64,000 nt of DNA from CAVUEG01 sp963740525 (GTDB lineage Bacteria; Actinomycetota; Actinomycetes; Propionibacteriales; Nocardioidaceae): positions 40,593 through 104,592 of the forward strand of contig CAVUEG010000002.1 in assembly GCA_963740525.1 (NCBI GenBank), given 5' to 3'. Numbering within the stretch: the first letter of the stretch is position 1; the number at the start of each line of letters is the position of its first letter. Under the pieces are notes generated by a model. That model was given only the letters and a program-made list of their open reading frames with translations, did not search any database and was not told the DNA's origin. Both the position numbers and the translations under genes were made by a program. This document shows positions 35,855 to 47,141 of this stretch, in pieces.

Positions 35855-36568
35855 CTAGGCCCCGTGCTCGGGAGTGTTGGCGTACTGCCGCCACACGAAG
35901 TCGGGGATCCCGTCGACGATGTGGTCGATCGCGGTGAGCCGGGCGTCGATCTCCGGGAGGTCGTGGGTGCCCGGACGGATCGCGAGGATGGAGCCGTCCT
36001 GCAGACGCCACCCCAGGTCGCGCTGGGTGAGGAGGTACTCCATCGTCCTGGCGTGCAGCACGTCGAAGGCGAACTTGCGGTCCGGGCAGGTGACGGTGAA
36101 GGCCCGGTTGAAGTCCTCCGACTCGAGCTCGATGTCGCGGTTGGTCAGGCGTCCGACCATCCGCGAGAAGAAGCCCTCGGGGGTGACCTCCAGCCGCGGC
36201 AGCGGCACACCCAGGTCGAGCGCCACCACGGAGTAGGGGTGGTGGTCGGTCGTGGTGTGGGTGTTGCCGTTGGCATCGGTGCTGGTGCTGTGGGTGGAGT
36301 ACCGGTAGTCGAACGCGACGCAGGGACGGCCGTCGTACTGACCGGTGAGGATGTTGGTCGCCCGTCGGTCGAACCCGCTGTCGAAGGGGCTCCCCTGGAA
36401 CCGCTCGGCCCACCGGTCGTCGCGTTCGACGTAGGTCCAACCCCTCGCGGCCGCCAGGCCCGTGAAGGCCTCGCGGCGTCGTTTGGCCGAGAGGTAGCCG
36501 AACACGGCGACCAGGACGACGAGCCCCAGGCCGAGCAGCAGGACGAAGCCGAGCGCGAGGACGGTCAT
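35855..36568 (-). CDS. Membrane-anchored protein of unknown function, DUF3137-like
   Basis: A 237-residue protein with an N-terminal membrane helix (VLALGFVLLLGLGLVVLVAV) and a cytoplasmic domain: FTGLAAARGWTYVERDDRWA, FDRRATNILTGQYDGRPCVA followed by FDYRYSTHST, and FDVLHARTMEYLLTQRDLGW, then WRLQDGSIL. Homologues I recognise by pattern are uncharacterised. It precedes LemA on the same strand, a pairing seen in other actinobacteria. The ATG at 36568 is chosen because the longer frame upstream has no hydrophobic start. A His/Thr-rich stretch (STSTDANGNTHTTTDHHP) is a flexible loop. Confidence 0.65.
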   Translation of the reverse strand: MTVLALGFVLLLGLGLVVLVAVFGYLSAKRRREAFTGLAAARGWTYVERDDRWAERFQGSPFDSGFDRRATNILTGQYDGRPCVAFDYRYSTHSTSTDANGNTHTTTDHHPYSVVALDLGVPLPRLEVTPEGFFSRMVGRLTNRDIELESEDFNRAFTVTCPDRKFAFDVLHARTMEYLLTQRDLGWRLQDGSILAIRPGTHDLPEIDARLTAIDHIVDGIPDFVWRQYANTPEHGA

Positions 36569-36661
36569 GGGCCAAGGGTAGGCCCCGCCGGTCTGGTCAG
36601 TGGTCGGCGAACGGCCGTGCCGAAAAGTTTGAAAGCTCCCCGTCTCGGAGACATGAGAGCC

Positions 36662-36961
36662 ATGATCCGACTCCTCTCGACCATCGCCCTGGCGCTCACC
36701 CTCGCCACGGGGACCGCTGCCTGCTCGGAGACCAACCAGGCGATCGACAAGGCACAGGGAGCGGCGAACGACGCGGCGCACCACCTTCCCGACGTGAACT
36801 GGTCGAAGTACGGTCGCGACCTCAAGCGGAAGATCGACGGGCTGGTGGCCGACGCCGACTGCGGCAAGCTGCGCAGGGAGCTGCGTCAGGCCGATGACGG
36901 GAAGAAGACGGATCTGACGAAGTACATCCAGCACGCGCTGGACGACGCGGGCTGCCACTGA
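36662..36961 (+). CDS. Small secreted lipoprotein
   Basis: A 99-residue protein starting MIRLLSTIALALTLATGTAA and then the lipobox Cys (GTAAC), so it should be lipidated and anchored outside the membrane. The mature part, QAIDKAQGAANDAAHHLPDV, WSKYGRDLKRKIDGLVADAD, has two further Cys (about positions 68 and 98) that could pair. No family recognised. An in-frame ATG three codons upstream (36653) sits only 2 nt after the GGAG site, so 36662 is preferred. It lies between two minus-strand genes. Confidence 0.75.
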   Translation: MIRLLSTIALALTLATGTAACSETNQAIDKAQGAANDAAHHLPDVNWSKYGRDLKRKIDGLVADADCGKLRRELRQADDGKKTDLTKYIQHALDDAGCH

Positions 36962-36988
36962 CTCGTCGCGGAGGGCGCCGCGGGATCG

Positions 36989-37339
36989 CTACCGCCCGAC
37001 GATGCACACGGTCCCGGTGACGGCCTGGACCTTGTTGCCGTTCTGACGGATCCCGGTGACGACCTCGACAGACTGACCGGCGCAGTTGGTGGTCCCGAGG
37101 TTGACCGGTCCGGCCTTCGCCGACTTGCCGGCCTTGCCATCCTTGCCGTCCGCTCCGTCGAGTCCCGACAGTCCCTGGGCGCCCTGCTGGCCGGAGGGTC
37201 CCGGTGGGCCCTCCAGGCCGGTCGGGCCTTGCGGTCCGACGAGGGTGTCCGAGAACGCGGCGAAGGCTCCGAAGGCGCCGAGGAAGCCGCAGGCCAGGGC
37301 GATCACCGCGGTGAGCAGGAGGGTGGACGTCTTGGCCAT
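36989..37339 (-). CDS. Collagen-like repeat membrane protein
   Basis: A 116-residue protein with an N-terminal membrane or signal segment (LLLTAVIALACGFLGAFGAF) followed by 13 uninterrupted Gly-X-Y triplets (residues 35-73: GPQGPTGLEGPPGPSGQQG and on to GKDGKAGKS). A small C-terminal domain contains two Cys, in NCAGQSVEV and GTVCIVGR. The repeat predicts a short collagen-like trimer outside the cell, with the Cys pair closing a C-terminal knob. Such proteins occur in scattered actinobacteria; function unknown. The ATG at 37339 directly precedes the hydrophobic stretch. Confidence 0.82.
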   Translation of the reverse strand: MAKTSTLLLTAVIALACGFLGAFGAFAAFSDTLVGPQGPTGLEGPPGPSGQQGAQGLSGLDGADGKDGKAGKSAKAGPVNLGTTNCAGQSVEVVTGIRQNGNKVQAVTGTVCIVGR

Positions 37340-37470
37340 GAGGCAAAGGTAAAGGCGAGGGAGCCCCCGCGTGACCGAATGCCCCGATTCGTGAGTCCTC
37401 CGCAGGCGAGAGCCTCGGACGGACCGCCCGAAGGGTTGCCCGCCGGTCGGTCGTTGCGGATGATCCACTC

Positions 37471-37938
37471 ATGAGTGGCGCATTCATCGTCCCGCAGGAC
37501 ACGGGCCGACTTCTCGACCTGGGCAACTTCGAGGGTCGCGTTCTTGCGGAGGGAAGCCAGACCGAGGAGGCGTTCTCGTTGATCCAGACACAACGAGAGC
37601 CTCCGGGCTTCGGTCCGCCCCTCCACCGGCACCGGGACGCGGCGGAGGCCTTCTACGTGTTGGAGGGCACCTACCTCATGTTCACCGAGGGCCGGCAGGA
37701 CCTGTGCCCCCCGGGCACATTCGTCTACGTCCCGCGCGGCGAGCCCCACACGTTCCAAGTGGTGTCGGAGACCGCAGGGCGGAAGCTGAACCTGTTCGCG
37801 CCTGCCGCGATGGTCGGATTCTTCGAGGAGCTTTCCGAAGCCGAGTCGAGCGGGACGGCGACCACGGACGCGCTTGACCGCATTGCCGAGAGATACGACA
37901 TGGAGGTGCTCGGCCCGGTGCCGGACTCCTACTTGTGA
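37471..37938 (+). CDS. Cupin domain protein
   Basis: A 155-residue single cupin. Metal-binding motif 1 is GPPLHRHRDAAEAFYVLEG (His/His/Glu), and motif 2 contains PPGTFVYVPRGEPHTFQV. This is the small RmlC-like/quercetinase-like type that holds Fe or Mn and may act as an isomerase, dioxygenase or sensor. Slightly lower G+C than its surroundings and no operon partner; the 131-nt gap upstream shows no clear promoter. Substrate unknown. Confidence 0.88.
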   Translation: MSGAFIVPQDTGRLLDLGNFEGRVLAEGSQTEEAFSLIQTQREPPGFGPPLHRHRDAAEAFYVLEGTYLMFTEGRQDLCPPGTFVYVPRGEPHTFQVVSETAGRKLNLFAPAAMVGFFEELSEAESSGTATTDALDRIAERYDMEVLGPVPDSYL

Positions 37939-37973
37939 CCAGTGAGGTTGCCGCGGATCCGGCAGCTTCCGGA

Positions 37974-38642
37974 CTACCAGCCGCGCTCGCGCCACTCCGA
38001 GAGGTGTGACCGCTCGGCACCCAGCGTGGAGTCGTCGCCGTGGCCGGGGTAGAACCAGGTCTCGTCGGGCAGCCGGTCGAAGACCTTCGCCTGGAGGTCG
38101 CGCATGAGCGAGTCGAAATCCTCCGGTGAGGACGTCCGGCCCGGGCCTCCGGGGAACAGGGCGTCACCCGTCCACAGGTGCGGGGTGCCGCTCGGGTCGT
38201 CGTACAACAGGGCGATCGAGCCGGGGGTGTGGCCGACGAGGTGGATCACCTCGAGCGCGCAGCTCCCGACGCGTACTTGGTCGCCGTCACCGACGCGCCG
38301 GTCGATCGCGACCCCGGTCTGCTCGGTGATCGCGTCTGCGTCCTCGGCGCCTGCGACGGTGAGCGCGGTGGTCGCGCCCACCACCGCGGCGAGGGCCCGG
38401 TGGTGGTCCCAGTGCTGGTGCGTGGTGGCGACACTGGTGAGCCCGTCGCCCCCGATCAGGCCGAGCAACGCCGCGGAGTCGTCGGCCGCGTCGATCAGCA
38501 ACTGGTCGTCGGTGCTGCGGCAGCGCAGCAGGTAGGCGTTGTTCGCCATCTCGTCGTCGACCGCTAGCTTGGTGATGATCAGGTCGGCCAGCTCCCGGAC
38601 GTCGGCTGGGCCGCCGGGTTTGACCTTGCCGTGGTAGCTCAT
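37974..38642 (-). CDS. MBL-fold metallo-hydrolase, glyoxalase II-like
   Basis: A 222-residue metallo-beta-lactamase-fold enzyme. The zinc motif is ATTHQHWDHHRAL, the second His is in LVGHTPGS, the bridging Asp is in LWTGDALFPGG and the last His is in WFYPGHGDDS. Glyoxalase II and persulfide dioxygenase-like enzymes share this pattern. The start at 38642 has GGAG six nt upstream; the ATG at 38648 overlaps the stop of the preceding mycothiol-dependent isomerase gene, so the two are translationally coupled. It probably hydrolyses a mycothiol thioester or related product of that enzyme. Confidence 0.85.
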   Translation of the reverse strand: MSYHGKVKPGGPADVRELADLIITKLAVDDEMANNAYLLRCRSTDDQLLIDAADDSAALLGLIGGDGLTSVATTHQHWDHHRALAAVVGATTALTVAGAEDADAITEQTGVAIDRRVGDGDQVRVGSCALEVIHLVGHTPGSIALLYDDPSGTPHLWTGDALFPGGPGRTSSPEDFDSLMRDLQAKVFDRLPDETWFYPGHGDDSTLGAERSHLSEWRERGW

Positions 38643-38644
38643 CG

Positions 38645-39403
38645 TCATCTCCATCTTCCGAGGGTGGGGATCTCTCCGGTCGACGAGACCAGCCCGTCGC
38701 CGGAACCGCGGCCGGCCAGCCACCATGCCAGGTCGGCGGCGGTGCCGGTGACCTCGGACCGGGCCCGGGCCGATCTTCCAGAGTCCGCCGACCATGCCGT
38801 CGGGTTGGACGTCGGTGGCTCGAAGGACCGCCGACGGTCCCTCGGCTCGGTCCTCGACCAGGAAGCCGACCAGCCTGGTGGCGAACTCCGGGGGCCAGTC
38901 GGCGGGCGAGTAGGGCACGCCGAGGTCCGCGTGGTGGATCTCCAGCTCGCGTTCGCGCGCCCAGATGAAGGAGCCGGCGGTGAAGCCGCCCGACCCAGGC
39001 ACCCGGTCGACGGTGACGTCGTACCGGTCGCGAGGGAGCCGCTCGAGCTCCACCTGCAGGGCGGCATGGGAAGCGCGAACGGCGTCGACAAGGGCCTGCC
39101 GAGGAAGTCCCGCGTCCTCTGCGATGTCGGCGTCGCGCCGCTCCTGGGAGTCGTACATCGCGGCCGACGGGCCGTCGGTCACGCCGCGCAGGGCGCGGGC
39201 GATGCCTTCGGCGTTCCGGCCGAGGTGCGCGACGACGTGGGCGCGGGACCATCCCGGCAGCAGCGAAGGGGCGGCGAGCGCGGCCGCGTCCAGGGTGTCG
39301 AGCGTCGCCAGGAACCGGGCATCGGCCTGGGCGACACGGCGGATCCCGTCCCGGTCGGTCCCGTCGGTCCGTCGGTCCGGTCGGTCCGGTCAAGATCGGT
39401 CAT
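38645..39403 (-). CDS. Mycothiol-dependent maleylpyruvate isomerase family protein (frames broken)
   Basis: Frame-corrected, it reads DARFLATLDTLDAAALAAP, SLLPGWSRAHVVAHLGRNAE, DADIAEDAGLPRQALVDAVR, FIWARERELEIHHADLGVPY and WWLAGRGSGDGLVSSTGEIP followed by TLGRWR. The VVAHLGRN and REREIHHADL-type segments carry the three metal ligands of the mycothiol-dependent isomerase family. At least two shifts are needed, one in the GTC/CGG-rich repeat at the start and one near 38760. About 252 residues when restored. It is coupled to the MBL hydrolase. Confidence 0.78.
39351..39398. repeat. Short GTCGGTCCG-type tandem repeat at the start of the isomerase gene
   Basis: About 48 nt consist of imperfect units GGTCCGTC and GGTCCGGTC in succession. 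On the coding strand they give a DRTDRTD-type N-terminus. The reading frame of the gene is lost within this tract, so its length is either misread or variable by slippage. Confidence 0.6.
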
Positions 39404-39460
39404 GGGGGTACCTCATGTTTTCATTCAACAGCAGGGGAGTGACCTGTTGAGCACCCCCCG

Positions 39461-39484
39461 TAGGATGTACGAACGCGTGTTCGA
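39461..39484 (+). promoter_or_regulatory. uvrA promoter with LexA SOS box
   Basis: ACGAAC-gcgt-GTTCGA (39469-39484) matches the actinobacterial LexA consensus TCGAAC-N4-GTTCGA at 11 of 12 fixed positions. A -10-like TAGGAT (39461-39466) lies directly before it, so LexA would cover the transcription start. uvrA begins 36 nt further on. No comparable box was found before uvrB or uvrC in this window. Confidence 0.8.
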
Positions 39485-39520
39485 GCGCGTCCGTACCCAC
39501 ACTCGATTCGAAGGGCCATC

Positions 39521-42553
<3,033 letters not shown>

Positions 42554-42663
42554 GACACTCCGGTGGCACCTGGTCGTAGGACCATCGGGCAGGTCGTCGG
42601 CCAAGGAAACTCTCAGGTCCGATGGCTAGGGTCGAGGCAACCCGTTCGCGAGAGGATCCACCC

Positions 42664-43104
42664 ATGACGACACCCGGACTCAGTCGCCGCACCGCGCTGA
42701 CCAGCGCTGCCGGTCTCGGCCTTGCGCTGCCCGTGCTCGCCGCCTGCAGCACCAGTGACGCGAAGAACGCCGCGAAGGGTGCCGCCACCAAGGGGGCGTC
42801 CGCGGCTCGCGACGCCGCTGCGGCACTCGGCACCGCCGCCGACATCCCGGTGAACGGCGGCAAGGTCTTCGCCGACCAGAAGGTGGTCGTGACCCAGCCC
42901 GACAAGGGGGACTTCAAGGCCTTCACCGCGGTGTGCACCCACCAGGGCTGCATCGTGTCGTCCGTGGCGAAGGACGTCATCCACTGCGGCTGTCACGGCA
43001 GCGCCTTCTCGGCGACCGACGGTACCGTCATCAACGGACCGGCGACCCAGCCGCTCAAGGAGGTCCGGGTCACCGTCGACGGGAGCGGCATCCACCTCGC
43101 CTGA
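42664..43104 (+). CDS. Rieske [2Fe-2S] Tat-lipoprotein
   Basis: A 146-residue exported protein. The N-terminus has SRRTALTSAAGLGLALPVL with a twin-Arg motif and the lipobox LAAC (Cys28). An Ala/Lys linker follows. The Rieske centre is CTHQGC (91-96) and CGCHGS (108-113): Cys91, His93, Cys108 and His111 bind the cluster, and Cys96-Cys110 can form the disulfide. It should carry electrons at the outer membrane face; it lacks the transmembrane helix of a bc1 subunit. The ATG at 42664 has AGGA upstream. It lies between uvrA and uvrC with no redox partner adjacent. Confidence 0.9.
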   Translation: MTTPGLSRRTALTSAAGLGLALPVLAACSTSDAKNAAKGAATKGASAARDAAAALGTAADIPVNGGKVFADQKVVVTQPDKGDFKAFTAVCTHQGCIVSSVAKDVIHCGCHGSAFSATDGTVINGPATQPLKEVRVTVDGSGIHLA

Positions 43105-43251
43105 CCCTTGCGAGCGCGGCAACGTGGCCTTCGACGTCCCGACCCGGCAGGCGGTGCAGTACTTCGCGCTCGCCGTCTCTCTCATCCTCCGGCTGGCAGT
43201 GGTGGCGGCTGGGTTGAGCCGCTGTCCGCGGGCAACCGTAGGCTGGGTGAC

Positions 43252-45246
43252 GTGGCCGATCCGTCGACGTACCGTCCCGCTCCCGGGTCGATCCCGACCC
43301 AGCCGGGGGTGTACCGCTTCCGCGACGAGCACCGCCGGGTGATCTACGTCGGGAAGGCGAAGAACCTCCGTTCCCGGGTGTCGTCGTACTTCCAGGATCT
43401 CGCGGGCCTCCACCCGCGCACCGCCTCGATGGTCACCACGGCTGCCGCGGTCGAGTGGACCGTCGTGAACACCGAGGTCGAGGCGCTGCAGCTCGAGTAC
43501 TCCTGGATCAAGGAGTTCGACCCGCGGTTCAACGTGAAGTACCGCGACGACAAGTCGTACCCCTGGCTCGCCGTCACGTTGGGGGAGGAGTTCCCCCGGG
43601 TGATGGTCGGACGGGGAGCCAAGAAGCGCGGCACCCGCTACTTCGGCCCCTACTCGCACGCGTGGGCGATCAGGGAGACCGTCGACCTGCTGCTGCGGGT
43701 CTTCCCGATGCGCTCGTGCAGCAACGGGGTGTTCAAGCGGTCAGCGCAGATCGGCCGACCGTGCCTGCTCGGGTACATCGACAAGTGCGCGGCGCCGTGC
43801 GTCGGTCGGGTCTCGGCCGAGGAGCACCGCGAGATCGTCAACGACTTCTGTGACTTCATGGCCGGCAGCAGCACCGCCTTCGTCAAGCGTCTCGAGCGCG
43901 AGATGCAGGCCGCCTCCACCGAACAGGACTACGAGCGGGCGGCAAGGCTCCGCGACGACATCGGAGCGCTGAACCGGGCGCTGGAGAAGCAGCAGATCGT
44001 GCTCGGGGACGGCACCGACGCCGACGTGGTCGCCCTGGCGGAGGACCCGCTCGAGGTGGCCGTGCAGATCTTCTACGTGCGTGGCGGCCGGGTGCGGGGC
44101 CAGCGGGGCTGGGTGGCCGACAAGGTGGACGAGGCAGGGACGGGTGCGCTGGTCCAGGGCTTCCTCCTCCAGCTGTACGCCGACGAGCGCGGTGACGCCA
44201 TCCCGCGTGAGGTGCTGGTCCCGGTGATGCCCGACGACGCGGCCACGGTCGAGGACCTTCTCAGCGACCTGCGCGGGTCGCGGGTGACCGTGCGCGTGCC
44301 CCAGCGAGGGGACAAGAAGGCGCTCCAGGAGACCGTGGCCCGCAACGCGCTGCAGGCGCTGGGACTCCACAAGACCAAGCGCGCCAGCGACCTGACGACG
44401 CGCAACCGCGCCCTCGAGGAGATCCAGCTCGCGTTGGACCTGCCCTCGGCGCCGCTCCGGGTGGAGTGCTACGACATCTCGAACCTCCAGGGGACAGAAG
44501 TGGTCGGCTCGATGGTGGTCTTCGAGGACGGACTGGCTCGCAAGGGCGAGTACCGCCGCTTCGTCGTCCGCGGCGTCGACGGCCAGGACGACGTGGCGTC
44601 GATGCACGAGGTGATCACCCGACGCTTCCGCCGGCTGATCGAGGAGCGAGCCGAGTCGGGCGACGTGACCGGGGGCGACCTGGGGGAGGCCGACGGCCCG
44701 ATGCTCGTGGATCCCGAGACCGGTCGGCCGCGCAAGTTCGCCTACGTCCCCGGACTGGTGGTCGTCGACGGCGGGCAACCGCAGGTGCGGGCCGCCCAGC
44801 GCGCCCTCGACGAGCTCGGGATCGACGACGTGCCCGTGTGCGGCTTGGCCAAGCGTCTCGAGGAGGTGTGGCTGCCCGGCCAGGAGGACCCGGTGATCCT
44901 GCCGCGCACCAGCGAGGGGCTGTACCTCCTGCAGCGGATCCGGGACGAGGCGCACCGCTTCGCGATCACCCACCACCGCTCACGGAGGTCCAAGAGCATG
45001 GTCGAGAGCCTGCTCGACGACGTCCCCGGGCTCGGCGAGGTTCGTCGTACGACGCTGATCAGGCACTTCGGCTCGCTTCGCAAGCTCCGCGGGGCGACGG
45101 TGGAGGAGATCGCCGAGGTGCCCGGGATCGGGCCCCGCACCGCGGCCGCCATCGCCGAAGCGGTGACACGCCAGGCCGATTCCGGCAAGACTGGAGCCAG
45201 GGCGGTCAGCGTGAACACCGCCACCGGCGAGATCGAGGAGCAGTGA
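43252..45246 (+). CDS. uvrC: Excinuclease ABC subunit UvrC
   Basis: A 664-residue protein that makes both incisions in nucleotide excision repair. The GIY-YIG domain is at PGVYRFRDEHRRVIYVGKAK (about 17-36). A UVR motif, DYERAARLRDDIGALNRALE, sits near 225. The RNase H-like half includes VECYDISNLQGTEVVGSMVV and LVVVDGGQPQVRAAQRAL. Tandem HhH motifs, VPGLGEVRRTTLIRHFGSL and VPGIGPRTAAAIAEAV, end the protein. The GTG at 43252 begins the conserved PSTYRPAPGSIP. The 147 nt before it hold nothing convincing. Its stop overlaps rapZ by 1 nt. Confidence 0.96.
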   Translation: MADPSTYRPAPGSIPTQPGVYRFRDEHRRVIYVGKAKNLRSRVSSYFQDLAGLHPRTASMVTTAAAVEWTVVNTEVEALQLEYSWIKEFDPRFNVKYRDDKSYPWLAVTLGEEFPRVMVGRGAKKRGTRYFGPYSHAWAIRETVDLLLRVFPMRSCSNGVFKRSAQIGRPCLLGYIDKCAAPCVGRVSAEEHREIVNDFCDFMAGSSTAFVKRLEREMQAASTEQDYERAARLRDDIGALNRALEKQQIVLGDGTDADVVALAEDPLEVAVQIFYVRGGRVRGQRGWVADKVDEAGTGALVQGFLLQLYADERGDAIPREVLVPVMPDDAATVEDLLSDLRGSRVTVRVPQRGDKKALQETVARNALQALGLHKTKRASDLTTRNRALEEIQLALDLPSAPLRVECYDISNLQGTEVVGSMVVFEDGLARKGEYRRFVVRGVDGQDDVASMHEVITRRFRRLIEERAESGDVTGGDLGEADGPMLVDPETGRPRKFAYVPGLVVVDGGQPQVRAAQRALDELGIDDVPVCGLAKRLEEVWLPGQEDPVILPRTSEGLYLLQRIRDEAHRFAITHHRSRRSKSMVESLLDDVPGLGEVRRTTLIRHFGSLRKLRGATVEEIAEVPGIGPRTAAAIAEAVTRQADSGKTGARAVSVNTATGEIEEQ

Positions 45247-46112
45247 TGACGGCGCACGAGGGCGAGCTGGTCGTCGTCACCGGGATGACCGGCGCCGGCC
45301 GCAGCACCGCGGCGAAGGAGCTCGAAGATCTCGGGTTCTACGTCGTGGACAACCTGCCGCCCGAGCTGGTCGACGACGTGGTTGCCCTCGTCGACCGGAG
45401 CCGTGGGCCCGCCCAGCCGATCGCCGTGGTCGTCGACGTCCGCTCGGGGTCGTTCTTCGACTCGGTGCTCGAGCACGTGGCCCACGCGCGAGCCGACCGA
45501 CGAGCCACGCTGTTGTTTCTCGAGGCGCGCGACGACGTGCTGGTCCGTCGGCAGGAGGCTGCCCGTCGACCCCATCCACTCCAGGCCGGGGGCCGGCTCC
45601 TCGACGGGCTGCGCCGTGAGCGGGTCGCGATGGCGGAGATCCGTGAGGCGGCCGACCTGGTCATCGACACCAGCAACCTCAACGTCCACCAGCTGACCGA
45701 CAAGGTCTCCGCGGCCTTCGGCACCCCAGACGCCCTGGGGCTCCAGGTGACCGTGGTCAGCTTCGGCTTCAAGTACGGCATCCCCGTGGACGCCGACCTG
45801 GTCGTGGACATGCGCTTCCTGCCGAACCCCCACTGGGTGCCTGAGCTGCGCCCGCACACGGGTCGGGACGCCGACGTGGCCGAGTACGTCACCGGGCGCG
45901 AGGAGGCGCAGCGCTTCCTGGAGCAGTTCGTGGGCGTCCTGGAGACCGTGGGCGAGGGGTACCTCCGCGAGGGGAAGCGCTTCATGACCGTCGCCGTCGG
46001 GTGCACCGGCGGCAAGCACCGCAGTGTGGCGATGACCGAGGAGCTGACCCGCCGGCTGGTCGAGCTGGGCCTCGACGCCCGGGCCAGCCACCGCGACCTC
46101 GGCCAGGAATGA
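45246..46112 (+). CDS. rapZ: RapZ/YvcJ-family nucleotide-binding protein
   Basis: A 288-residue P-loop protein with VVVTGMTGAGRSTAAKELED (Walker A, residues 9-28), VVDNLPPELVD, RRPHPL and a C-terminal domain with FGFKYGIPVDADLVVDMRFL, NPHWVPELRPHTGRD and IAVGCTGGKHRSV-like sequence. In E. coli RapZ binds GlcN6P and steers small-RNA decay; in Gram-positives the role is linked to cell-wall precursor supply but is less clear. It starts within the uvrC stop (TGATG) and ends overlapping yvcK (ATGA), the conserved actinobacterial uvrC-rapZ-yvcK-whiA order. Confidence 0.95.
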   Translation: MTAHEGELVVVTGMTGAGRSTAAKELEDLGFYVVDNLPPELVDDVVALVDRSRGPAQPIAVVVDVRSGSFFDSVLEHVAHARADRRATLLFLEARDDVLVRRQEAARRPHPLQAGGRLLDGLRRERVAMAEIREAADLVIDTSNLNVHQLTDKVSAAFGTPDALGLQVTVVSFGFKYGIPVDADLVVDMRFLPNPHWVPELRPHTGRDADVAEYVTGREEAQRFLEQFVGVLETVGEGYLREGKRFMTVAVGCTGGKHRSVAMTEELTRRLVELGLDARASHRDLGQE

Positions 46113-47065
46113 GCGTGGAACAGCTGGATCGAAAGGTGGTCGCACTCGGCGGCGGACACGGGCTCGCCGCCTCGCTGGGTGCTCTGCGCCGGGTGGTCAC
46201 CGACCTCACGGCGGTGGTCACGGTGGCCGACAACGGTGGCTCTTCGGGACGCCTTCGGCGCGAGTTCGACGTGCTTCCCCCCGGGGACCTGCGGATGGCT
46301 CTCGCGGCGCTCTGCGGGGATGACGAGTGGGGCCAGACCTGGGCCCGCCTGATGCAGTACCGCTTCGACGGTAGCGGGGACCTGCACGGGCACGCGGTCG
46401 GGAACCTCCTGATCGTCGGCCTCTGGGAGCTCCTCGGCGACGGGGTCGACGGGCTCGACTGGGTCTCCCGTCTTCTCGGGTGTCAGGGTCGGGTGCTCCC
46501 GATGTCGCTCACCCCGCTGGACATCACCGCACGGGTGCGCGGCCTCGACCCGGCGGAGCCCGCCACCGTGAGCGTCGTGCGCGGCCAGGACCAGGTGGCG
46601 GTCACGACCGGAGAGGTGGTCTCGATCAGCCTCGTGCCCGACCGGCCGGCCGCCTGCCCCGAGGCGCTGGCGGCCATCGAGGCCGCGGACTGGGTGGTGC
46701 TCGGTCCGGGATCCTGGTTCTCCAGCGTGATCCCGCACCTGCTGGTGCCGGACCTGCACCAGGCCCTCGCCGCCTCCAGCGCACGGACCGTGGTCACGAT
46801 GAACCTCGCGGCCCAGACCGGCGAGACCGAGGGCTACACGATCGAGGACCATCTCGGTGCCCTCGTCGAGCACGCGCCGGATCTGAGGGTCGATGTGGTC
46901 CTCGTCGACCCGGTGAGCATCGACGACCGACAGCAGCTCGACGCGGCGGTCGGCTCGCTGGGAGCCCAGCTGGTGGTCGCAGACGTGGCCGCCGCCGACG
47001 GATCTCCCGCCCACGACCCGGTGAAACTTGCCGAGGCGTATGCGCGCGTGTTCGGCGCGACATAA
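46109..47065 (+). CDS. yvcK: YvcK/CofD-like regulator (gluconeogenesis factor)
   Basis: A 318-residue CofD-like protein. It begins VVALGGGHGLAASLGALRRV and TVADNGGSSGRLRREFDVLP followed by PGDLRMALAALC, the UDP-GlcNAc-binding face. Further motifs are LHGHAVGNLLIVGLWELLGD and VVLGPGSWFSSVIPHLLVPD. In Bacillus and mycobacteria the family controls growth on gluconeogenic carbon and peptidoglycan synthesis by binding UDP-GlcNAc. The ATG overlaps the rapZ stop by 4 nt. The cluster precedes the glycolytic operon, in line with a carbon-cell wall link. Confidence 0.94.
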   Translation: MSVEQLDRKVVALGGGHGLAASLGALRRVVTDLTAVVTVADNGGSSGRLRREFDVLPPGDLRMALAALCGDDEWGQTWARLMQYRFDGSGDLHGHAVGNLLIVGLWELLGDGVDGLDWVSRLLGCQGRVLPMSLTPLDITARVRGLDPAEPATVSVVRGQDQVAVTTGEVVSISLVPDRPAACPEALAAIEAADWVVLGPGSWFSSVIPHLLVPDLHQALAASSARTVVTMNLAAQTGETEGYTIEDHLGALVEHAPDLRVDVVLVDPVSIDDRQQLDAAVGSLGAQLVVADVAAADGSPAHDPVKLAEAYARVFGAT

Positions 47066-47141
47066 GGTGTGCCCGGCGGCCTCTCAACGGGGCCGACTTC
47101 CAGCGTTACGGGGTAAGGGCAAGCATGGCAGGATCGGGCAC

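Noticed and set aside
43105..43251. Possible small membrane gene between the Rieske protein and uvrC (hydrophobic stretch ALAVSLILRLAVVAAG)
   Set aside because: The frame runs on into uvrC out of phase, has no own stop or ribosome site, and resembles no family I know.
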